Positions 46,359 through 57,502 of a stretch of DNA of 64,000 nt are shown here, piece by piece (positions within the stretch are counted from its first letter, which is position 1; each line of letters begins with the position of its first letter). This DNA is from Pestalotiopsis fici W106-1 (taxonomy: Eukaryota; Ascomycota; Sordariomycetes; Amphisphaeriales; Sporocadaceae), in contig NW_006917093.1 in NCBI RefSeq assembly GCF_000516985.1, positions 3,038,001 to 3,102,000 on the forward strand, given 5' to 3'. Position numbers and translations under genes: made by a program. The notes beneath the pieces were generated by a model. The model had not been told where the DNA came from and did not search any database. It saw nothing but the letters and a program-made list of their open reading frames with translations.

Positions 46359-49300
46359 TCAAAATCCCCACTGCTTACACCACTGCTTCATAAGATCAGG
46401 CGTGATAGACTGCGGTTGGCGCATGGTTGGACTTTGGGCCTCTGTTCGCTGCGTGGCGAAACGGGGAGACGGATGCCCTGATTCCATCGCAGCGACCATA
46501 CCACGGTACGTGTCGAGTAGTTTGATGCCTGGATTCAGGTCAATTTCCGTAGAGCTTTGCCCGCTTTCTTCCAGCCTGCGTGTCCATTCCTTGAAACTTA
46601 TAAGCTCGCGAATGCGACGAGAACCATAATAGTCCTTGATAGCTGCAGCGAGGGAATCCCACGTGGTCCGATGGGGGTTGACACCGTGGTAATAACCACT
46701 TATGTCTGCCGGATCCATCAGTTGTGTAATTCCGGCAAGTTCCAACACCAGAGCGGCAATCTTCTCGACTGGTGTCCAATCGATATCCGAAGCATTGTCC
46801 AGGTCAGAAGGCAGGGCTCCAAGATACAAGCTGCTGGCAATGAGGCTCGGTATCCATTCGTGCTTATTCCACGTTCCAGTCCCTTTCTCTGGGCCTGCGA
46901 TTTGACCAACACGAAGCACGGCTGCAGGAAAGTCGCCTGATGCCGCCGCGGCCTATTCATCAAAGGGTGTCAGTGATTGCTCAATTCGGGTCGTCAAGAT
47001 ACCAAAGCCATACTCCTAATTATACATCAATACGGAAGAAATGGCAACGATTACTAACCTCAAGAATCAGGCTTCCAACCATTTTGCTTCGACCATATCC
47101 CGCGGCCGCAAGACTCGTGTCAGTAAGTCGGCTTTCCGGAATCGGTCCATTGGTAGAATCCCATCTGCTTGCAGTACCAATGGACGATATGAATATGACT
47201 GCTACACGCTTGTTGGCCTGTGTCGCAAAATCGGCCACATTGCGCACGCCGCGGAGATGTGGCTCAAAAGATTCCAGTGGAATATTGAAATTGACAGGCC
47301 AAGCATTGTGAATCCATCGATCGGCATTGTGGAGGAGATCGCGAAGCACATCGCTTGGCAACCCAAAGCCTGGTTTGGATATATCAGCATGATGAAAGCT
47401 GGACTTTTCGGTAAAGTTGGAGCTGAGGCCGCGTTCTTTCATGCCCTGACGTTGTTGCTCCAATCCACCATCTTTGGCACGATTGAGACACACAATTCTC
47501 GATACTTGAGGGCTTCGGATCAGCAAATCCAGTAAGTAGGAACCGAGTTGGCCAGTGGAGCCGGTTAGAATGATTGTCTGAGCCTGATGGTATCCTTCGG
47601 GTCGATTTGGCTTCGATGAAGTGAAGTCCTTTGTGTATTTCTCAGTAAGCTGTTTCATCAATTGCTGCTGGACATCATCATCTTCAAATGCAAGACTAGC
47701 ATCATCATCATGAATTACTAGGCCCCGTATGTAGCGTCCAAGCCGGAAAGGCGTAGGATTACTATAGATGGTCTTTGGGAATAGCTTCTCGTCTATTGCG
47801 TGATGCCCGAGTTGGTGGACGCTCGCTTGCAGAAGCTTGGTGGCGTTGATCACTTGAAGTGAATCGACCCCTGAAATACATCAGTCTATTTTCAGATACA
47901 ACAGGTGAGGTCTGAAAGGCTGCTGATGACCAGCTCTCAAGAACAGCTTACCAAAGGCAAAAAGGTCGCTGTCTAAGTCTGGCAGAGAAACTCCCAGATT
48001 GGACCTGAACAAGCCTAGGACAGACTCGGCAGCCGCTTGATCTGAAGATAGATCCAACGGAGCAACATCCTCGCTGGAAATGACGCGATCTTGCTCGTAT
48101 AATTGGCCAATCTCCGCTTCGAAAAGCTTCAGGGCTGCGGCACGCTGGATGGTGCCTTTCCCAGCACGCGGGAACGTCTTTGTAGGATCAGTCAAGGCAA
48201 TCATGTGCCGCGCGATACGCCCATGGGCAACAGTGTCTTCATTAGCCTGGGAGACGAGCGACCACACGCTGTCCATCAAGGCCACTTTCTTTTCTTCGCT
48301 CTCGGGGGGTGACACGGGTTCAATGAGCAGACCAGCTTGGAATCGACCAGAGCCCACCACCAGTGCACCTTGAATCTGAGGATGCACCGTTACTACCTCC
48401 TCAATTGTCACAGGATTGAGCTTTTCGCCGTTGGAGAAAACGATAATATCGTCAGCCCGACCGTAGTATAGCCAATGATCTGCCAAAGTTGGGTGCGGCG
48501 TGAACAGATCATGGGTGTCGTACTCATTCTTGTCTGGAAATGTGTAGAAAACTCCCTGAAGACCAGGCTCTGCTCCCTGGCGCTTGATGACAAGCTTATA
48601 AGCGCCATCAGTATCACTTTTACGCCAATCTGCTCCCATAATGTCGGCGGGAATAATAAAGTACCGCCATAGCTCCGGCCGGGATTGGAAATAGAGGGGA
48701 TACGGCGAAAATCTGTTGTTGTCAGCAAAAGGAGCAGACTTATGAGGATAAGGTACCTACTCCGTCGATGAGATTGCATTCATCAGACGAAGACCTTCTT
48801 GAATAAGCTTTCTGCCAACCTCATTCGCAAGATTTCCTGGTTGGTTAATCGTGAGTTTGCGTTTCTGAATGTGGTGGGTGGTTGTGTTTTACCTGCACCA
48901 AAGACAACTATTTTGAGTTTCTTCAGAGCCCTCACGCAGTCGTCGTCTTGGCTCATTGCACTCAGGATAGATGGTGGAAGAATAGCAATGTCAACGTCCA
49001 AACGGTCAATTGACTCTGCCATGAGACCTGCCGACATTGGACGGTCCACACCAAACGCAAGTGGCCGATCCCAGTATAAACCAAGGTGGATAGACGAGAG
49101 GAGCCCGGCTGCATGAAACAATGGCACTGTCCAATTGATTGTTAGATTTCCATTAATACTGAATATATTGTAGAAATACTTGCTGGGAACGAAATGTCTC
49201 CTCGACTGTTCTGTCCACCCACGCATCATAAGGACAGTCCCATGTTTTGGCGGCAGATTGTGCATTGCATCTCCAGCAGCCACCATTCCCACCCGAGCTA

Positions 49301-49993
49301 CAACAGGCTTAGGCAACCCTGTGCTGCCACTGGTATGCAGTACGACGACAGGATCCATTTTAGCCTCTTGGAACGTCTTATCGTATGGAAAGTGAGGCCC
49401 ACTACTCAGCAACATGGTATCCAATGGTTCAACTTCCATTGTCATCATTGGGTAGTCATTTAGCCACGGCTGCACCATTGCATGTGAATTCTGGGGATAT
49501 GCGATGATTCTACAATCAGTCTGTTTGAATAAATGAATCTGGCCCTGGTGCGAGTTTCTCGGCGATATGAAGAATGCCTTGGCCCAAAGTCAGTTCCAGG
49601 TCCTCACAGTAGTATGGGACGGTTACTCACCTTGTAGCCCGCTTTAATGGCAGCCACCATCATCACCTGGCCAACAATCAACGACAAAGTACCTCTAAAT
49701 ATCGTTTTATGCTTACTCACTAGGTAGCGCACATCATTTGGGCCGATGTATGCAATCGTAGGAAATGTTCCCTGCGTTGGCTGCCCAAACTGGTCGATAA
49801 TTCGATACGCAACATGATTGATAGCAGTCGCATATGCGCTGGATGAAAGCACTTTCCAGCCATCGTTGGGATCACTTGAATTGGGGATCTGGAAGACCTC
49901 TTTGAGAGGATGATTGTGTGCCCATTCATCAATTATGGTAGGTAGCAGTCTCTCGCCAAATGGCGTCGGCTTGGCATCTTTGGAGTCCAACAT
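46359..49993 (-). CDS. NRPS-like carboxylic acid reductase, A-T-R architecture
   Basis: Seven exons: 49993-49721, 49666-49631, 49577-48893, 48836-48761, 48712-47952, 47870-47059, 46952-46359; 1,078 residues. The adenylation domain has GPNDVRYLV, the A3 loop TSGSTGLPK (~185-193), SSTE for the A5 region, YYGRADDIIVFSNGEKL (A7-A8) and the A10 lysine in GKGTIQR. The carrier domain has the phosphopantetheine Ser614 in FGVDSLQV. The reductase domain has the NADPH motif TGSTGQLGS (~713-721) and the catalytic Tyr869/Lys873 pair in GYGRSKMV. Such enzymes activate a carboxylic acid, load it on the carrier and release it as aldehyde or alcohol. The length equals typical fungal A-T-R reductases; there is no condensation domain. 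The substrate cannot be read here. The gene ends beside a RIP-mutated Helitron, so its expression may be affected. Confidence 0.88.
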
Positions 49994-50877
49994 GGTAAGG
50001 CAAGATTCATATATTGATAGGGTGATGCAAAATGCGGCAGATGAAACAGCAGTGACCTTTATTATATGCCTAGCCGAGAGAAAGTACTCTGTTGAGTCGG
50101 GCGCAGGTACTCAGGATGCAGATATTACTCAACGCTTGAATGCAGGGATCACAGCTTGAGGGTATCCAGGGTGCCTGATTCATGTTCAACTGTCGTAGTT
50201 ATCAGCTCAGGTGCAAGAACATATTATGCATGATATCCATTATTTTGCAGACCGCCTCAAGATCTTGATTTTTATACTGAAAAGACCTCTGCTAAGCCCC
50301 CCTACTACCCTGACTTGCCCTCACGTCATATAAGCGATCTGAGTGCCAATACGTTGCATCGCATCCTGCTCACTCATTGTCGTGTTGTACATTTGATCAG
50401 CCTTTAGTCAGGCGGTGACTCGTCATCTATGATATATTACATGCAGCAATATTCGACATCAGTAACCATTGATGAATCGGCCGATATATGGAGAATTTCA
50501 TAAGAAGTGGCTGCTCATCAGGATCTCACGTGAAACACAGTCAGCGCTAAGAAGAAAGAAGCAAATATATGATATTATTACAACACTTCCAGCTGCATGT
50601 CTTATCTAGGTAGCTTGTAACTTTCAGCCTTCGACCGATAAGATAGTCGGGGACGACGTAGCAGGGCGTCGCCATCACACTGAACCGGTCAGGTGAATCG
50701 TCGACGTTTTGAGCTACTCCCACAATTCTATGAAAGAGGGAGAAGAAGGGGGGAAATGATTTTCGATCAGACCGGTGCCACCCTTTCGGTGCAGATGCCG
50801 TGATGCCATTATAGTCTTCTTTGCCACTACAAAGATTTTGCGCCACCAATGTGCGGCCTCCCTGCAGTGAGCGTGCT
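49994..50877. other. Promoter of the A-T-R reductase and 3' region of the monooxygenase
   Basis: An 884-bp gap without a supportable gene. Small frames at 49914-50159 (+) and 50547-50933 (-) have no family features. Confidence 0.5.
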
Positions 50878-52450
50878 CTATGATGACGGCAAGGGAACAA
50901 CGGACCGTTCCATATGCAGTGGTGTAGTCCCAATTTTTAAAATTGGCATGTCTTTACTTTTCCCCCAATTGTGCACTGCCATGCCCTGTGCACGAGACAT
51001 GCGCACTTCATTGGACCCACGTTCCACGACTTCATCCACGTAGGTTTTCACAAAATCCTCCAAGCGCATCCGTTCATTCTGAACGTCTTTCATGCCAGAA
51101 ACAATGTTCAAAACGTCTTGCAGGGCATGATTCAAACCTTGAGCACGATCTGATTATGATATTAGTCAAAAGAATGATGAAGACGACGAGTTTGAGCAAC
51201 TTACGCGCTGTCATTGCGTGGGCAGCGTCACCTGCCAAGATGACTCTGCCTCCTTTATGATCCCACTGTTTGGTCTCCCAGATACCGTATCTGTCAGGAT
51301 TGATATAAGTACCCTCTGGCATGTATTCAATACCCAGACTGAACGGGTTGACAAATGCTTTGCCTGCCTCTTTCACGAGCTCAAATCTCTTCTCCGGGGC
51401 GTCTTCCTCTGGCTTGAGATCGGACGCAAAGGCCATGAAGATTTGGAACTTCCATGTCTCCGGCTTGTCCATATCCGATATGTCGAGAGCTATGAGATGG
51501 TTAGTATTCAATCTTAGTATTCAATCATGCCAGGTCAACCAAAAAAAAGAAAAGTAAAAGAAGGTAACGAAAAGAAGCAAAGGAGCTGCCAATGCCAGAC
51601 TTACGGATAAGGCCATAGTAGGTGCCGTTGGGATGGACAGCAATATCCATGAAATGACTCAGTTGCGACTTCACCTCCAGAGCCTGTTCTCTGGTATATT
51701 GCATCCAGAAGTTATTCAAAACAAACCCTGGAATGGGTTTCCATAGCGCGTCCTCTTTTTCTTCGAAGAGATGTTGTCTGGTGTCGGATTGACTTCCATC
51801 ACATGCCACGACAATTGATCCGCTTGCGGAGGTGCCATCCGCGAACGACACCTCTACTCCGTCTGACAAAACACGAATCTCCTGCAGAGCTTTGTGATAC
51901 TAATCATCAGTCAGTTGAGGCACTTCGTGGGACCCCTCAAATCACCCATACCTGTATCACCTCCTCCAAACCATTCACAAGAGCCTGTCTGATTTTTCGC
52001 TGGCTATACCGTCGGGCGGGGCCCAAAGGAATCGTCTTGATACTCTCTCCGGTCTGGCCATCGTGAAATAACACATGCTCCTGCTGTTTGGGATCCTTGT
52101 TGGCTATCACTTGCGCGTCCTGCAAGCGGGTCTCCATTCCATCAGGATAGAGATCAAGAAACTTGATCGCCCAGTGTGCTGTAACACCCCAATCGCGCGG
52201 ACGTCCTTCGGACCCATGTTTCTCGAAGATCTCGAATAAAATTCCAGCCTACGAAGCAGAAGCTGTGAGTACTTCTCTAGTGCAAGTAGTGAATGGAATT
52301 GCCTCTATATTGGTGAACTCACTTTGGTCAAGCCATGTGCCAAAGACAAGCCAGTAATGCCTGTTAAGTTGGTAAGCTGCTCTGCAGATGGCTCTGAACT
52401 CGGGACGTCTTAACAGCGCCAATGATGAGAACATTTGGTTTTCCAGCCAT
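50878..52450 (-). CDS. FAD-dependent aromatic-ring monooxygenase, probably disrupted at exon 1/2 junction
   Basis: Exons: 52450-52415, 52360-52323, 52248-51952, 51899-51605, 51489-51205, 51149-50878; about 407 residues expected. Exons 2-6 join perfectly in frame. The N-terminus MAGKPNVLIIGA and the next exon's GITGLSLAHGL together form the FAD-binding GxGxxG Rossmann motif. The second FAD motif VLAGDAAHAM is followed by AHRAQGLNHALQD, typical of salicylate or 3-hydroxybenzoate hydroxylase-type flavoproteins. Exon 1 ends GGC GCT directly before GTTAAG, while exon 2 begins with two bases (GC) of the missing Gly codon, so one base is lacking. No GT-AG alternative restores both frame and motif. 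It diverges from a gentisate dioxygenase, which suggests hydroxylation of a hydroxybenzoate to gentisate (inference). Either a pseudogene, an unusual splice, or a sequence error. Confidence 0.7.
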
Positions 52451-53130
52451 TTTTCTATTGGGCAAGTTATATTTCCTTCAACCGTACCAAGATCGGCATA
52501 CCTTGTGACGAAATCGGCTTTCCAAACAGCTCTCCACGGCAGTTATATGAACAAGAGTATTTTGTTGCCTACACGCAGGCGTGCCTGCACGTACCCGTCA
52601 AGCATAGCGCTGTATGGGTGGTGGGATGTGACTTAGCTCTAGCTTATCAGATTTGCCCACTATCGCTCGCCGCACAGTTCAATAGCGGCGGGAAGTATCC
52701 AGCATTTCAAAGTTGTTTTTCGGGGCGCTGTCCGGACCGGCCACTCCCCGAATGCCGACAACGCCGTGGTGGAGATGGACATGGGTCCGAAGACTCTAAG
52801 GCCCGAGAAGCCCGAATCAACCCTCGTGGTATGTGGTTTTGTGTCTACCTCGGAGCCATTCTAGGACACCTAGATTTCACATTGTAAATTGTTATCAACT
52901 AATTCAAACAGATTTTCCACCTATTTCACCTTCTGATCGGTAATCACGTTATCATCGTTTCGATCTCTCAGAGTGGACCATTGGAGTTTATCGAGACCAT
53001 CGTTGTATATTCTTTTGACTGTCATCCATCCCCACGACTACCAACCAGACTGAAGGAAGAGAGCAAAGAAGGAGAAAAACAGAGAGAGGAAAAGAGAGAT
53101 AGAGAAAAACTGGGTATCACATATGCGAAC
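52451..53130. promoter_or_regulatory. Shared divergent promoter, monooxygenase / gentisate dioxygenase
   Basis: A 680-bp region between the two start codons. Divergent arrangement suggests co-regulation. The last ~90 bp before 53131 are purine-rich (GAGAGA-type), probably the dioxygenase leader. No specific binding site was identified with confidence. Confidence 0.45.
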
Positions 53131-54206
53131 ATGTCTCCCACTAAAGAAGCACAGACTGCCGTCGAACAGGCTACAGCAAAGGTCATGGAACGCTGTAAAG
53201 AGAGCAATTCATACCCCATGTGGACTGTCACGGATAAAGTCTCCAAACTACAACCCAACCCGCGGGCTCTGCCGACACAATGGAAATGGTCCCAAATGAG
53301 GAATCTAATGCTTGAGGCAGGCTCGATTGTGCCCGAGGAGATGGCAGAGCGACGAGCATTGATGATGGTCAACCCTGGTATCCGTAAGTGCTAAAGATTG
53401 CCTCACATGATCTTGACAAAACATACCGCTGAGACCCGTGACGCATCAAGCCACACACAGCGGCGCCTCGCCGTATACTACCGACACCCTGTACGCTGGG
53501 TTCCAGCTGGTCTTGCCCGGAGAGACGGCTCCTGCGCACAGACACATGGCCTATGCCGTGAGGTTCGTCCTGGAGAGCAGCCAAGGCTTTACTTCCGTTG
53601 CCGGGCACAAAATGTACCTGCAGCCCGGGGATCTGGTGTTGACGCCGTCCTGGCAGTGGCACTACCATGGCAACGACGGCAACGGACCGACATTCTGGGT
53701 TGACTGCCTGGACATGCCGATGCACATGTTCGCCAAAGTCAATTTTCTTGAGCTGTACCCAACCGCCAAGGTGCCAGATCTGTAAGCAATAGTCGCCCTC
53801 ATGTCTTTTGTCCGTTGTAATGGTTTTGAAGAACTGCACCAGCTGGCTTTTGCATGGCTCTCGCGTCTTGAAAATAGGACAACCTTGCTGACTGAATACC
53901 ATTAGATTGACGCAGGGTAGTCCGTTTCACTTTTCGTGGAAAGACGTCAAGATGGAATTGGACTCTCAACGAGGATCGTACGCGGTATTTCATTATCGCA
54001 TTAATGGTAGCGCCTTTTCATGCACCATTGCCGCACAAGCCGAGCGCTTCGGTGCTGGCTCATCTACTTCTCCGCTTCGAGAGACAGTATCAAAGATCTA
54101 TGTGGTCCAGAGTGGTCGGGGATCTACCAAGATTTCAACACCTACCGGAGCGGAAGTCATCGAGTGGAGTGATAATGATGTATTTGTCGTCCCCGCTTGG
54201 TCGTAG
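53131..54206 (+). CDS. Gentisate 1,2-dioxygenase (cupin), truncated by in-frame TAG
   Basis: Exons 53131-53383, 53451-53781, 53906-54206; 294 residues to the stop. The N-terminal part ends MVNPGIPTHSGASPYTTDTL, as in gentisate/1-hydroxy-2-naphthoate dioxygenases. The first cupin has HRH (H114, H116) in PGETAPAHRHMAYAVRF and the third iron ligand His155 in SWQWHYHGNDG. The final exon starts a second cupin. At 54204-54206 the frame meets TAG, yet it continues for 40 more family-like codons (CGEDGDCYLFALTDRS, then ENLGLYR) to a TAA at 54327-54329. The full gene would be ~335 residues. Role: Fe(II)-dependent ring cleavage of gentisate to maleylpyruvate. TAG from TGG or CAG is a RIP-type change. 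Function after loss of the C-terminal strands is doubtful. Confidence 0.8.
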
Positions 54207-54573
54207 GTCGAACACATCTGTGGAGAGGATGGCGATTGCTATCTCTTTGCTTTGACAGACAGATCAATGCTCGAAAATCTTGGTTTGTATAGGGTGGGAT
54301 ATCCTGGTCAACTGGAAATTTCGGAATAACTATTGATACAATACGAGCCGCGGCGTCCCCCAGTGTCTATTATAGGTAGCAAGTACGTAACTACAACAAT
54401 CTGACAAAGGAAGTCACACTAAATGATAGACCAATTGAGCTGCTAATCCAAACTTGATGCTATGACATCCTAATATCTGCCGTCCGATCACCAGTGCCCT
54501 TGGCTTACTGAGATGACTCCGCATTATGCGCTGAGGTGGAACCTGGGAGAAGAAGATGCTGAGCGAAAATATG

Positions 54574-56357
54574 TTAGACAGCAGCATGGTGGTGGGTCTC
54601 AAAAGGTAGGAAGAATGAAGCCAACCCAACGCAAATCCAGAGTGAAGCCGCCACATAGATGGGGACCACACTGAAGTCGGTGTACGTTCCAATCAAAGAG
54701 GCACAGAGACCACCAAAGCGGAGGAGGGCTGAAGCAAAGCCGGATGCTAGACCCCGATTGGGCGCAGGAAAGGACTCGGGTGTGTAAGCGAATAAGACCG
54801 CATATTCTGGACGACCATGGTCAGCTGAGCCAAATCATGTGCTCGTTTCTACTACCAAGGAAATAAACTTACCAAGATTTCCGACCATGCCGAGAATCGA
54901 GGAGAATCCGAGGCTCGCCGCACTACTTCTAGCCGTGGTATACGCGAAAAGAAAGATACCGGTAGCAACAGACGAAATACCCATGACATATCGACGCCCA
55001 AGGAAAGTTTGGATCAAGAAAGCGGCCACAATCGGCCCTACCATTCCAACCGCCGATTGAATGCAATAACTTCGATATGTTGCATCAAGTGAGTAGTCAT
55101 CAACGAATAACTGGGAAAGGTACGTTGGAAGGAAGTTGAAATAGAGAGGATATGCAATTCCGATTGTCAGCCAGATGAACCAAATCATTGACGTATGCCG
55201 CACAAGTCTAGGAGTCGCAAAAAGCCTCTTGAAATTTGTTGATTTGTAGTCGGCAAGGTTTTCCTTGAGAATCTGCATTTTGGACAGGCGTCGAGGCCTG
55301 GCATCTTCGGCAACGGCAGCCAGACCCAGATCAATGTCAATTTGCTGCAACATGGCAATCGTTAGGGGCTCAGTCTTTCCGTTGAACCGAGCAATGAAAT
55401 TAACAGCCTCGACAGCCTCGGCGTCGCGGTTCTTGGCGAGAAGGTAGCGAGGTGACTCGGGCATTCGGAATACAAATATGCGCAGCAGAGCAGCGGCGAC
55501 AGTAATCGAACCTAGAGTGAACATGACGTATCGCCTGCTAGTTCATCAGTATCAGTCCTCCAGGGAAAGCTCGTAATATGACTACATACCAACCCATGTT
55601 GTCCTCCCTTAAACAAGTGCCTGTTGTTGTGTTGGATGGGCAGGTGAAATTTGCAATGAAACCCCAGCCAATCAAGGATACAACCAGCTGCCCAAAAATC
55701 CACCAGACAGAGAGAGCTGTGAGTAAGTACTGGTGGGATTCGGGAATAAACTCCAAAAATATCATATTGTCAACAGGAACATTGCCGCCAGCTGCTGTTC
55801 CAATGAAAGCCCACATAATGCAGAACGTCAGGAAAGAGTTGGATGCACCGGCGCCCAGGGCAAAGACACCGCCAATCAAGAGCGTCATATTAAAAGCAGG
55901 CTTACGTCCGATGAAGTCGGCAGAGATACCCCAGAACGACGACCCGAAAATAAGCCCAGCGTAAAAGGCTATGGAGCTCAAGGTCACTCGTGTCATGTCC
56001 TGAAACTCGAGACGAACAGCCGGCTGGACTGTACCGATCCCTTGAGACCAACTAGACAATAGACCCGTTAGTCGTCGAAAGAACAAATATGGATGAACAT
56101 GGCGGAGCAGCGACCTACAAGTTGTCAATCATGCCGCCAAAGCCTGCAACTATAAATAGGATCCATTGGAAACGACCAAAGCCGATCTTCGACATGCACT
56201 TGCCGACGAGCTCCGACTTGAGACGGTACGAATCGGAGATGGACTTTCCATAGAAGTCTCTGTTGACCGAGTCTTCTATATCGACGACATCACCAGCCGT
56301 GACGGAGTTGCGTCGTGTCTCAGCCGACTTTGTCTCGTGAGACTTTTCGGAAGTCAT
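54574..56357 (-). CDS. MFS transporter, sugar/aromatic-acid porter type
   Basis: Exons 56357-56119, 56051-55590, 55534-54873, 54806-54574; 531 residues. A ~75-residue hydrophilic N-terminus precedes 12 predicted membrane segments. MFS signatures include DFIGRKPAF in the 2-3 loop, the segment AFIGTAAGGNVPVDNMIFLEF, PESPRYLLAKNRDAEA after helix 6 and LGRRYVMG in the second half. Introns are 67, 55 and 66 nt. The long central loop and VPVD...E motif resemble SV2-like/SP-family fungal transporters. Its 3' end faces the gentisate dioxygenase across ~240 bp, so uptake of an aromatic acid is a reasonable inference; substrate not determinable. No lesion was found in this gene. Confidence 0.85.
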
Positions 56358-57025
56358 GATTGCAAAGAAATGGAGAATTGATCGTCGAGGTTCGTGTTGC
56401 CTTGAAATTTTGCTGCATGTCGTGACATTTTATATCGAGGAAGCACGTATAAAAAGACCTGATAACGTTCACCCTCGATGTGGAGGCAGCCTCGGAGCAA
56501 GGCTGAATGCTTGGTGAAATTACCCTGGTGATAGTCAAGGCAAATGATTGCTGCAGATAAGAGATGGGTCATGATGGAATATTTCCATCTATACTCAAGA
56601 AGGAATGGCGCGATCCGGCGCTATAGTGCCACTGGGTTGGATACTTTAGGTGCAAACTGGCGATAGCCTGGGGTATACTGTGGGTGGGGGTCCTGAACTT
56701 ATCGCCAGAATCGCCAATCTACTCTTTTCGCCGCAGATAGCGACCTCGGCCCGAACGGACTATGTTTCAGTTTTATTATTCAACTCCGAGAAGGTTGGAG
56801 TAGTCACTAATTCTTTTTCTTCTAATTTCTTATTATTAGTGTTATTATGGTTATTATGATTAGTTTTAGAATTGATATACCCTTATAACATCAAAGACTC
56901 AGAAGGGTAGATGACTTTCCATGTGCGCAAGATAGCAATCCGCAAGATCTATTGAATTCTACCAAGACTGAGTTGTTTTACCTACGACACATAATCAAGA
57001 AACGCGATTCGTGAATATTATCAAC
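56358..57025. other. Divergent promoter region, MFS / RidA-like genes
   Basis: A 668-bp region between two start codons, ending in AT-rich, T-rich sequence before the RidA-like ATG. No gene recognised. Confidence 0.5.
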
Positions 57026-57502
57026 ATGGCAGCCAACTCAATACTTCAAACGGCCAACCGAGCAGATGCGAAAGGTCTATCACCTACTTTCTCAGATCTG
57101 TCCATCGTATCATTCCCTTTGGACAAACTAGCCATTCGACTCATTCACACGGCAGGGCAGGTTGGCCTTCCCTCACCGGACTCACCATACAACGAGTTGC
57201 CGTCATCCTTTACCCAGCAAGCTCGGAACGCATTCGCCAACCTCGCAGCGTGCCTCGCGACTGGCGGCGCAACACCAAATGATGTTGTAAAGATAACCAT
57301 CTTTGTGGTGGACCTTGAGCTCTCCATGAGGGACGTTCTTGTAGAAGTGATAACTGACTTCTTTCGAACTCGTGAAAGCAATGGTCAGCAGGAGCAACAG
57401 CACGCCCCGCCAAGTAGCCTTATTGGGGTAGCTTCACTAGCACACCCGGATTTCAAAATCGAGGTGGAAGCGTCAGCCGTTATCAGTACCACCACTGGCT
57501 AG
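57026..57502 (+). CDS. RidA/YjgF/L-PSP-family protein
   Basis: Single exon, 158 residues. The fold signature is clear: IHTAGQVGL near residue 45, then TQQARNAFANLAACLATGGATPNDVVKITIFVVDL, and the C-terminal IGVASLAHPDFKIEVEASAVI. Bacterial and fungal RidA proteins hydrolyse reactive enamine/imine intermediates, and some relatives act as deaminases in aromatic degradation or in biosynthetic clusters. The protein is slightly longer than simple RidA (about 130) because of insertions at ~50-60 and a Gln-rich loop near 125. Start is the first ATG; a GTG further upstream in frame is ignored. It is divergent from the MFS gene. Confidence 0.82.
   Translation: MAANSILQTANRADAKGLSPTFSDLSIVSFPLDKLAIRLIHTAGQVGLPSPDSPYNELPSSFTQQARNAFANLAACLATGGATPNDVVKITIFVVDLELSMRDVLVEVITDFFRTRESNGQQEQQHAPPSSLIGVASLAHPDFKIEVEASAVISTTTG

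Noticed and set aside
52249..52434. 61-codon frame MFSSLALLRR... as an alternative start for the monooxygenase
   Set aside because: It reads the GITGLSLAHG segment in the wrong frame and lacks the FAD motif.
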